Assembly: GCA_020403245.1 (NCBI GenBank)
Contig: JADBYA010000027.1
Coordinates: 1-41,329 of the forward strand
Length of the DNA: 41,329 nt
Source of the DNA: Flavobacterium sp.
GTDB taxonomy: Bacteria > Bacteroidota > Bacteroidia > Flavobacteriales > Flavobacteriaceae
Direction of reading: 5' to 3'
Each line of letters opens with the position of its first letter. The stretch's first letter is position 1. This document shows, piece by piece, positions 35,063 through 41,329 of this stretch. The notes beneath the pieces were generated by a model. The model was not told the origin of the DNA, made no database searches, and saw only the letters and a list, made by a program, of their open reading frames with translations. The position numbers and the translations under genes were made by a program.

Positions 35063-35470
35063 TTAAATTTTCATTGTTATTGTTTTACTTTCTTTGGCTA
35101 TAAATTTGGCATCTTTGTATTTAGGTGCACTCATAAAACCTTTTGCGTTGTTTGAAACGGCATAATCTTCTTTTGGAATTCCCATAAAATTGGTATCCAA
35201 CTTACCATTGCCGTTTTCGTCATGATAGGAACTAATAGCATATTCACCTTTTGGCAAATCATTGAAAATAACTACTGCTTTATTGTTTTCAATTTTTACA
35301 ATTTTACCTATAGTTGGCTTTTTTAAAAACTCCTGTTCTGATTTGTAAACAGCTATGTAAGCCATTCCTTTATTGCTTTTGAAACCTGTGATTTCTACTT
35401 TTAAAGTAATATTTTGAGAAAATACTTTAAAAGATAAAATAAATGCTGTCAATAAAATAATTCGTTTCAT
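35063..35470 (-). CDS. DUF2141-domain exported protein
   Basis: A 135-residue protein with a signal peptide (MKRIILLTAFILSFKVFSQ) and a single beta-rich DUF2141 domain. GMAYIAVYKSEQEF, PKGEYAISSYHDENGNGKLD (a calcium-loop-like DxNxNxxxD pattern) and FMGIPKEDYAVSNNA identify it. It is probably secreted or on the outer membrane. It starts 3 nt after the TonB-dependent receptor stop, so the two should be translated from one mRNA. Confidence 0.87.
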   Translation of the reverse strand: MKRIILLTAFILSFKVFSQNITLKVEITGFKSNKGMAYIAVYKSEQEFLKKPTIGKIVKIENNKAVVIFNDLPKGEYAISSYHDENGNGKLDTNFMGIPKEDYAVSNNAKGFMSAPKYKDAKFIAKESKTITMKI

Positions 35471-35473
35471 GTG

Positions 35474-37615
35474 TTATAGATTGTTTAATTGATTGTCTTT
35501 TTTATTATCACTAATAGTCCAAAAGAAACCCACGAAGAAAAACCGATCTGCTGTTGGGATAATTTCTTTTCTTTCATAAATGCCATTAGCATTGGGTGTA
35601 TTGGCATAATCATACCCAAAAACATTTTGAGTTCCTAAAATATTGGAAACTGAAAAGTACAAAATCTTTTGCTGTGTTAGCAAATACGCCCAATTGAAAC
35701 TTAAATTATTAAAGGACTTTGTTTTACCATTCATAAAAACGGTTTCGTTTGGATTGTTATAAGGTCTTCCTGTACTAAATTGATGTGTGAAACCAACTTG
35801 CGACTTCCAGTCGGAAATCCAGTATTTTGTAACTACTGACAAACTATGACTGGCCACAAAACTCGGCGTAACTGTTGCTGTGTAATTTTGATAATCTCTT
35901 TTGGTATCAATGTAGGAATACGAAATCCAATATTCCAGATTTTTAATACTGTTTCCATCTCTCCAAAAAACATCCAATCCTTTGGCATAGCCATTTCCAG
36001 CATTCGAAAATTGAGAATTGAATTGTGCTCTTTCAGTGTCATATTTAATTAAATCTGTGTACCCTTTGTAATACACTTCAGCTCGCAACGTTTTAGTGTT
36101 TTTTACATATTGATAGTTCAAAATATAGTGTGATGCTTTTTCGGTTTCAAACTGATTTGTGTACTTCAAATACTCTTGTCGTGGTGCTTGTTCAAAATCG
36201 CCATAGGCAAAAGCAAACTGACTGTTTTTTGAAACTTTATAAGCCAATGAAGCTCTTGGAGAAATAGTGTTTTCATTAATATAATCATTATTTGAAGCTC
36301 TTAAACCTACTTTAGCTGCAAACTTTTTGGAAAAGAAAATATCAGCTTCGGTATAAAAAGCAGCAATGGTAGCATCATAACCGTTAGAGAAAGTAGTATT
36401 AAAGTCTTCATCAAATTTGGTAATAAAATAATCACTTCCAAAAGCCAGTTTTACTTTGTCTGAAAGCTTTTTGGTGAGTTTTAATTTCAAATGAGATGCG
36501 TGTTCATTATTGTTTACATCATTAGAATCTATGCCAATTTTATTTTGTCCGTAACCATAACTCAATCCTGTAAATAGTTGCCAATTGCCTCCAAAATTTC
36601 CTTTGTAAGAAGAATTGAAATAAAAATTAGTGTTGTTCAAATCCACTCTCACGGGCTCTGGCTGATTGATATCTTCTTGGTTTATATCAAATCGTGAAGC
36701 GTCAAAAGCGGCATAGGCCTTAAAAATACCATTAGCAAAATTATAACGATACACCGCTTCACCTGATAAGGACTGAAAAGGCCTGTTCCAATCTACATTT
36801 TGAGGAATGGCGACTTGGTAAGCCGCTAAATCAATATAAGCAGTATTAATACTTAGCGAACTTTTTTTCCATTTTTGGGTATTACTCAACCCTAATCCCA
36901 CGGTCATCAACGAAATATCGGTTTTGTTCTGGTCGGGTTCGTCAATCGTGTTGAGCAATAAAACGCTCGATAACGCTTCGCCATATTCCGCCGAATAACC
37001 ACCAGTAGAAAAAGAAATTCCACTGAACAAGAAAGGAGAAAATCGTCCACGAGTGGGCAAATTATTGGTTGTAGCTCCATACGGCTGTGCCACTCTAATG
37101 CCGTCTACAAAAGTTTGGGTTTCGTCAGCTTCGCCACCTCGTACATACAAACGACCATCTTCGCCCACGTTTTGCGTTCCAGGTAAGGTTTGCAAGGCCG
37201 CAATAATATTGCCAGCCGAACCAGCTGTAGTAACTATATCCAAAGGTTTCAAAACCGAAACCCTGCTTTTTTCTCCCGCGCTAAAGGTTCCTGCAGTAAT
37301 CACCACCGCATCAAGCGTGTTCACACTTTCTTTTAGTAGGATAGTACCATTTTTATAAGTAGCCACATCAATAGCAAGTTTCAAGGTTTCGTATGTCAAA
37401 AAACTAATCACCAAAGTTTGGTTGCCACTGGCAGTTGTAGTAAAACTAAAATTCCCTTGTTCATCAGAAGAACTTCCGTCATAAGTCCCTTCGATAAAAA
37501 CATTGGCACCTACAATGGGTTTGTTTTTTGCATCTATCACCATACCGGAAATGGTTTGCTGTCCATAACTTGCTACAGCTAAAAATGTAACTAAAAAAAG
37601 GCAAAGTGGTTTCAT
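35474..37615 (-). CDS. TonB-dependent outer-membrane receptor
   Basis: A 713-residue receptor. Signal peptide (MKPLCLFLVTFLAVASYGQ), then a carboxypeptidase-D regulatory-like domain (ISGMVIDAKNKPIVGANVF, residues 21-105), a plug domain (LDAVVITAG, LQTLPGTQNVGEDGRLYVRG) and a C-terminal beta barrel ending near FFFVGFFWTIS. No SusD partner lies next to it, so it is not a classic Sus pair. The substrate is unknown. It heads the minus-strand set DUF2141, TPR-like protein, kinase, 2TM genes and regulator. Confidence 0.9.
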   Translation of the reverse strand: MKPLCLFLVTFLAVASYGQQTISGMVIDAKNKPIVGANVFIEGTYDGSSSDEQGNFSFTTTASGNQTLVISFLTYETLKLAIDVATYKNGTILLKESVNTLDAVVITAGTFSAGEKSRVSVLKPLDIVTTAGSAGNIIAALQTLPGTQNVGEDGRLYVRGGEADETQTFVDGIRVAQPYGATTNNLPTRGRFSPFLFSGISFSTGGYSAEYGEALSSVLLLNTIDEPDQNKTDISLMTVGLGLSNTQKWKKSSLSINTAYIDLAAYQVAIPQNVDWNRPFQSLSGEAVYRYNFANGIFKAYAAFDASRFDINQEDINQPEPVRVDLNNTNFYFNSSYKGNFGGNWQLFTGLSYGYGQNKIGIDSNDVNNNEHASHLKLKLTKKLSDKVKLAFGSDYFITKFDEDFNTTFSNGYDATIAAFYTEADIFFSKKFAAKVGLRASNNDYINENTISPRASLAYKVSKNSQFAFAYGDFEQAPRQEYLKYTNQFETEKASHYILNYQYVKNTKTLRAEVYYKGYTDLIKYDTERAQFNSQFSNAGNGYAKGLDVFWRDGNSIKNLEYWISYSYIDTKRDYQNYTATVTPSFVASHSLSVVTKYWISDWKSQVGFTHQFSTGRPYNNPNETVFMNGKTKSFNNLSFNWAYLLTQQKILYFSVSNILGTQNVFGYDYANTPNANGIYERKEIIPTADRFFFVGFFWTISDNKKDNQLNNL

Positions 37616-37787
37616 GTTTTACAATTTGATGAAGCAAATCTCCAAAAAAGGATGAGATTATAAAATATAAGATAACCGAACTGTTGATTTATTGGGATGA
37701 AGTGTTTTTATTTTACGTTTGTTAGTTTTTAGTGTAGTTCATCGATTTTCCATAAAAATAGTTGGACATGTAATTGTATCTTATTAT

Positions 37788-37991
37788 ATTTAACTCGTTG
37801 GGGGTAATTATTAGAAACGTCAGTTCGAGTGTTTTTTGTGCATCTCGTCTTTTGGGACGAGAGGAACAAAAAATGTATCGAGAACCGTTTTTAATGAAAT
37901 TTTTCTTGTTCTCGATACGATTTTCTATCGAAAATCACTCGAACTGACGAAAAATTATCATCAAAAACTAATTACACCCAACGGGTTATAT
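37788..37991. repeat. Nested-palindrome element with terminal inverted repeats
   Basis: The outer arms are imperfect inverted repeats: AACTCGTTGGGGGTAATTA near 37797-37815 against TAATTACACCCAACGGGTT near 37969-37987, with 17 of 19 matching. Inside, CGTCAGTTCGAGTG (37818-37831) pairs exactly with 37936-37949. That stem encloses three more perfect hairpins: TCTCGTC/GACGAGA (37843-37862), GTATCGAGAAC/GTTCTCGATAC (37875-37918) and GATTTTC/GAAAATC (37919-37936). It codes for nothing obvious. It may be a MITE-like element or a structured RNA. The surrounding 37616-38149 gap holds no gene. Confidence 0.75.
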
Positions 37992-38055
37992 TTGATTGTT
38001 TTATTGTTATATGTTCCAAACATATAAATTTTAAAGTTAATACTATATGAAAATT

Positions 38056-38086
38056 AACACCTGCTTCACGGCAGGTGTTTTTTTTT
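38056..38086 (+). terminator. Plus-strand intrinsic terminator without an annotated gene
   Basis: AACACCTGC (38056-38064) pairs with GCAGGTGTT (38071-38079) around TTCACG, followed by nine T (38078-38086). The orientation is for plus-strand transcripts, yet no plus-strand gene lies within 7 kb upstream. The left flank has no good T-run for the minus strand. Confidence 0.8.
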
Positions 38087-38090
38087 CACA

Positions 38091-38124
38091 AAAAAAAACT
38101 CATAAGTTTTACTAAACCCATGAG
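38091..38124 (-). terminator. Terminator of the 38150-38833 gene
   Basis: On the minus strand CTCATGGGTTT pairs with AAACTTATGAG (two G-U pairs), and a run of T follows. It lies 26 nt past the stop of the minus-strand gene. Confidence 0.7.
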
Positions 38125-38149
38125 CTTTTATACCAATACTAACTCGCAC

Positions 38150-38833
38150 TTATCCCCCAACGGTTATGGTCGCTACATCGCTCCAATCGCCTACGCGGTC
38201 ATCGTTATACAAATACATAGCGCGGTATTTCCACACGGCGCTAGTGCTCGGCTCTGGTAGTGGTGTTGGGTCAACAAAGTTGGGACGTGTGTCTTTATCA
38301 AATACGACAAAGCCATCGCCACTATCTTTCTCGATAACAATGCCACTATACATCCCTTTTTTCCAATCAAGGTTTACTCTACCACCACGCATTACTGGTT
38401 TCAAGAGCGGTTGCACGTTTTCAAAAGCAACGCGCGCACGAGAGGTAACTTCAATACCTAATATTTGTCCAATGGCATAGGTATAATTGGGATTGGCTTT
38501 GATGCGATTGGCCAATGAGGTAAACCGAAACTGAACACCTGGTGATACAGTGGCCGCTACTGGTTCCAAATTTGGTGTTTGTGGCGGATCATTGTTTTGC
38601 AAGTTTGGCTCTCCTTGTCGTAGGATGGTTTTAAAACCAGTCCATCCTTTTTTTGTGTCTTCATACTTTTTGGCACCGGCAATAGCCCAAGTAAAAAAAG
38701 CAGCATCTTTGTTAGCATTGGATAAATCATCAGCGGTTAATCCAAATAGCCCGGCATAAATCACAATGTTTGTAGCAAAATTGTTCAACTGCATGGCAAA
38801 TTTCTCATCGTTTGTTTCTACATAATACTTCAT
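38150..38833 (-). CDS. Unknown protein with fibronectin-III-like C-terminus
   Basis: A 227-residue protein. The first 130 residues are mainly helical (FAMQLNNFATNIVIYAGLFG, FFTWAIAGAKKYEDTKKGW). A proline-rich hinge is near 83-95. The C-terminal 80 residues look like a fibronectin type III beta sandwich (VNLDWKKGMYSGIVIEKD, WKYRAMYLYNDDRVGDWSDV, ATITV). It has no signal peptide. I do not recognise a family with a known role. It has its own terminator and stands alone between the palindromic element and the 21-bp repeat array. Confidence 0.75.
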   Translation of the reverse strand: MKYYVETNDEKFAMQLNNFATNIVIYAGLFGLTADDLSNANKDAAFFTWAIAGAKKYEDTKKGWTGFKTILRQGEPNLQNNDPPQTPNLEPVAATVSPGVQFRFTSLANRIKANPNYTYAIGQILGIEVTSRARVAFENVQPLLKPVMRGGRVNLDWKKGMYSGIVIEKDSGDGFVVFDKDTRPNFVDPTPLPEPSTSAVWKYRAMYLYNDDRVGDWSDVATITVGG

Positions 38834-39032
38834 AAGTAACTAAATTAAATTAATAAATTGTTTGAACATCATGTAGTATTCATTTCATAAACGGAGCATT
38901 TTTTTATATTTTCATCTATAACGCTAAAACTTATTTTATAGTATATCACTGTCATAAAAAATAAAAAAAAGGTAAACTTTTTTCAAAATTCCTTATTTTT
39001 AAAGGGCTACCGAGGGTAAAAAAAATTGTTTC

Positions 39033-39530
39033 TTTTCGACTAAAAATTATTCCAAGTCGAATAAGAATTATTCCAAGTCGACTAAAAATTATTCCAAGTC
39101 GACTAAAAATAGTTTCAAGTGGACTAATTATTATTTCTAGTGGTATAAAAATGATTTATAGATGGCTTTACATCATTTGAAGCCGACTACTAATTGCTCC
39201 AAGCCAACTAAAAATTGTTCTAAGCTCACTTGGGATTGTTTTTAGCGTTCCAAGAATTACCGGTAGCGCACTTTGAATAGTTCCAAGCGCACTTTGAATG
39301 ATTTTTAGACGACTACCATTTGTTTTAAGCCGAGTAAAACGCTCAATTGATAACTAAAAACTATGCCAAGCCGACTAAAAACGTCTTGAAGCCGACTAAA
39401 AATTGCTCCAAGCCGACTGTGGGTAATTCTTGGAACGCTAAAAACAAATGGTAGCCGACTAAAAAACACAACAAGCCCACTTTTGCAAAATTATAACCCA
39501 CTAAAAACAATGGCAAAACCACTATGTTGA
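39033..39530. repeat. Degenerate tandem array of a 21-bp unit, about 23 copies
   Basis: The consensus is close to AAGCCGACTAAAAATTGCTCC. Unit starts such as 39054, 39075, 39096, 39117, 39159, 39180, 39201, 39222, 39368, 39389 and 39410 are mostly exactly 21 apart. Units are divergent, without unique spacers, and stops plus indels rule out one long reading frame. With the AT-rich stretch 38834-39032 before it, this is the main content of the 874-bp gap upstream of the hydrolase gene. Confidence 0.88.
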
Positions 39531-39605
39531 TAAGTTATTTAGGTAGGAAAATGTTTAATATGGAATATTTTTATATTTTAGTGGTGGAAAAAACAAAGTG
39601 AAGTA

Positions 39606-39684
39606 AACTTGCTGCTATAGACCTACATTTGGGTAGATATGCGCAAGTTATTGCGGGTATTTAGGAGTTATGCCTAATGCTTGG
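39606..39684. repeat. Cassette-boundary-like hairpin and inverted flank
   Basis: AACTTGC (39606-39612) pairs with GCAAGTT (39643-39649), with further pairs CTAC/GTAG inside. It is followed by GTTATGCCTAATGCTTGG (39668-39685). An inverted, similar word lies right after the hydrolase gene (AAAAGCACTAAGGCATAA, from about 41183 to 41200) and runs into the group II intron end. The pair of flanks resembles the boundary sites of a gene cassette or small mobile unit. Confidence 0.45.
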
Positions 39685-39707
39685 ACGACACAAACACCAT
39701 ACGACTA

Positions 39708-41180
39708 ATGAATATTGACGACATAAATAAAATAACTCAACGAGCATCTGAATTAAAGAATAAAGCAAATAGTCAAGTTGACTTATTTGAATTATATATT
39801 GACGCTCAAAAACTATATGACGAAGCATACGAGAACTGCATTAAATCGACAGAAGTAAGTCAAATACAAAAGGACTTTTTATCTACTATTTACCGTTACG
39901 AAAGTTTAGATTGTCAATTTGCTTATGCATTAAAGAAAAAAGAATTTACCAAATGTCAAGACATAAGCGTTCAGCAATTATCAATAATTGACAATATTAT
40001 TAGCAAATACCAGAAAGACGACATTCAAGAGGACAATATTAAAAGTTGGTATAAGTTTTTAGTTGCCCATAGAATCACAGCCGAAACTCATAGATACTTT
40101 CCAATCGGAAAAAGCTATTTTGATAATAACGAATATAAAAAGGCACTTTTCTATTTTAGACGCACTGAAGAAATATATAATACCCGAAAAAAAGAAGAAT
40201 TACCTGAAGACTTTTTAGCAAATCATTTCTTAAACTATTACATTTTAAAGTTTAATATTTCACAATGTCAAGTGGGCATTTTACAAACAGACATTGAAGA
40301 AAAGGAGTTTCTTGAACGACAAACGATAAAAGAATTATTGCAAAGTTGTGAGTACGCAAACGAGGTTATGAATATTTCTTCTGATAAAACTTATAAGGAA
40401 GGATATGAAAAAACTAATCAATTAATTAAACACGTTCTTGGAAAATCATTAAACTCTTGGCAGTCTTTATACGAATACACTCATTCTGAACATTTGTTGA
40501 ATTTAATGAGTCAAATTGATTCTAAAAAGCACAGTTTTATTAATACCAACAATTTAGCACAAACACCGAAGAGAATTGACTATTTATTGTTTTACACACA
40601 CGGATTTAATACACGTGGTGCGTGGAAAGACGATTTGACAGAGATAATGTCGAGCAATCAAAGAAACACAAACATTCAGTTCATTCTATTACCTTGGGAT
40701 TATGGAACTTTTAAGGTGAGATTTTTTATTCAAAAATCTAGGAAAACAGCTATTGAAAAATTTGTCAAGCGATACAATGAAATATTGGATACTTATGGGA
40801 ATTGCGAGCGTAAATGCTTAGTTGCTCATAGTTTTGGGACTTATATTACTGGGACAGCAATACAAGAAAATGAGAATTTTATTTGTGATAAAGTTGTTTT
40901 AGCAGGAAATATTTTAGACAGGAACTATGATTGGAATAAACTAAAAAAAGGAAATCAAATTGGTGACGTTTTGATTGAACAAAGTACAAATGATGGAGCC
41001 GTTTTATTTGCAAAAATATTAAGAAAAATATTCTTTCAAAAGTGGATTGGATATGCTGGAAGAAATGGCTTCAGTAAAGATTATAATTTTGTGACAGTTC
41101 TAAAATCTAAAAGCGGACATAGTGGAATGTTAAACAAAGAAAATATGACAAACAAATGGTTTTCATTTTTAACAAACTGA
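39708..41180 (+). CDS. TPR-like / alpha-beta hydrolase two-domain protein
   Basis: A 490-residue protein. Residues 1 to about 285 are charged and helical with TPR-like pairs (LYIDAQKLYDEAYENCI, NNEYKKALFYFRRTEEIY). Residues about 290-490 form an alpha/beta hydrolase: LFYTHGFNTRGAW (oxyanion loop, His298), CLVAHSFGTYI (nucleophile Ser375), STNDGAV (candidate acid Asp429) and SGHSGM (catalytic His471). There is no signal peptide, so it is probably cytoplasmic. I chose ATG 39708; the frame extends to TTG 39681 inside the flank repeat. It has no cotranscribed partner in the window. The substrate and role are unknown; lipase, esterase or an effector of a defence module are all possible. Confidence 0.75.
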   Translation: MNIDDINKITQRASELKNKANSQVDLFELYIDAQKLYDEAYENCIKSTEVSQIQKDFLSTIYRYESLDCQFAYALKKKEFTKCQDISVQQLSIIDNIISKYQKDDIQEDNIKSWYKFLVAHRITAETHRYFPIGKSYFDNNEYKKALFYFRRTEEIYNTRKKEELPEDFLANHFLNYYILKFNISQCQVGILQTDIEEKEFLERQTIKELLQSCEYANEVMNISSDKTYKEGYEKTNQLIKHVLGKSLNSWQSLYEYTHSEHLLNLMSQIDSKKHSFINTNNLAQTPKRIDYLLFYTHGFNTRGAWKDDLTEIMSSNQRNTNIQFILLPWDYGTFKVRFFIQKSRKTAIEKFVKRYNEILDTYGNCERKCLVAHSFGTYITGTAIQENENFICDKVVLAGNILDRNYDWNKLKKGNQIGDVLIEQSTNDGAVLFAKILRKIFFQKWIGYAGRNGFSKDYNFVTVLKSKSGHSGMLNKENMTNKWFSFLTN

Positions 41181-41198
41181 CAAAAGCACTAAGGCATA

Positions 41199-41329
41199 AT
41201 CGAGTAGACGGCTCCGCCAGAAACTGGCGGAGTGCGCCTCTCACACCACCGTACGTACGGGTCTCGTATACGGCGGTTCGCAAAGAGATGGGTTGAGTTG
41301 GATGTGTAATTCGGTTAAGGAAACATAAC
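41199..41329 (-). mobile_element. 3' end of a group II intron (domains V and VI), partial
   Basis: On the minus strand, GAACCGCCGTATACG pairs with CGTACGTACGGTGGT with a 2-nt bulge, the shape of the catalytic domain V. GTGTGAGAGGCGCA then leads to CTCCGCCAG-TTT-CTGGCGGAG (41211-41231), a domain VI stem. It ends CCGTCTACTCGAT, with an unpaired A 7 nt from the end as expected of the branch point. The intron-encoded reverse transcriptase should lie beyond the right edge of the window. Matches to remembered bacterial intron ends support this, but the 5' end cannot be seen. Confidence 0.75.

Noticed and set aside
39033..39530. CRISPR array
   Set aside because: Units are contiguous, 21 bp and degenerate, with no constant repeat plus unique spacer pattern and no cas genes nearby.
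39681..39707. TTG start of the hydrolase gene
   Set aside because: These codons fall inside the flanking repeat; ATG 39708 is the better start.
41203..41285. Protein-coding end of a reverse transcriptase
   Set aside because: The minus-strand sequence folds as intron domains V and VI; no reverse-transcriptase motif is present in the window.

Overview
The window looks like a chromosomal segment of a Flavobacterium-type member of the Bacteroidota. The base composition is AT-rich. Promoters match the Bacteroidota -7 box TAnnTTTG (several are TATATTTG). A gliding-motility lipoprotein (GldI), 2TM-domain proteins, DUF2141 and DUF5606 proteins and a carboxypeptidase-regulatory/TonB-dependent receptor are all lineage hallmarks. 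Intergenic spaces are full of short dispersed or tandem repeats.

Layout. (1) 1-3640: translation operon thrS-infC-rpmI-rplT. infC has no ATG, GTG or TTG start and appears to begin at ATA. (2) 3656-5439 (minus): isoaspartyl peptidase and cyanophycinase, a cyanophycin-degrading pair. (3) 5554-10868: rluF, crcB, nrnA, then a folding cluster of gldI and two tandem cyclophilin-FKBP fusion isomerases, closed by a strong bidirectional terminator. (4) 10867-16534: housekeeping genes on both strands (APC permease, mazG, DUF5606 gene, def, a small exported protein, ruvX, dapD). (5) 16545-25985: a very AT-rich surface-polysaccharide block with a GT9, a GT4, five GT2 enzymes, one GT-B-like protein and an FkbM methyltransferase. 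It holds a scar in which the decayed 5' part of a GT4 gene is joined to the decayed 3' part of a second dapD copy. (6) 26149-31057: tsaC, a GxxExxY gene bounded by inverted repeats, cca (whose GTG start lies inside one of those repeats), a GNAT acetyltransferase, ctaA and a CDP-alcohol phosphatidyltransferase. (7) 37615-31266 (minus): TonB-dependent receptor, DUF2141 protein, TPR-like protein, a LytS-type histidine kinase fused to a 2TM domain, two free 2TM proteins and a LytTR response regulator. A dispersed repeat is inserted in frame in the regulator's receiver domain. (8) 37616-41329: accessory end. It has a roughly 200-bp nested-palindrome element, a terminator on each strand, an unknown protein with a fibronectin-III-like C-terminus, about 23 units of a 21-bp repeat, a TPR-like/alpha-beta-hydrolase gene between partly inverted flanks, and the 3' end of a group II intron (domains V and VI, minus strand) that seems to interrupt the right-hand flank.

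The most promising novelty lies at the right end (hydrolase gene, flanking repeats, intron, 21-bp array), in the dapD/glycosyltransferase scar, and in repeats that have become part of coding sequence in the response regulator and cca. No tRNA, rRNA, CRISPR array or prophage was seen. All calls come from reading the sequence and remembered family features; no database search was run.
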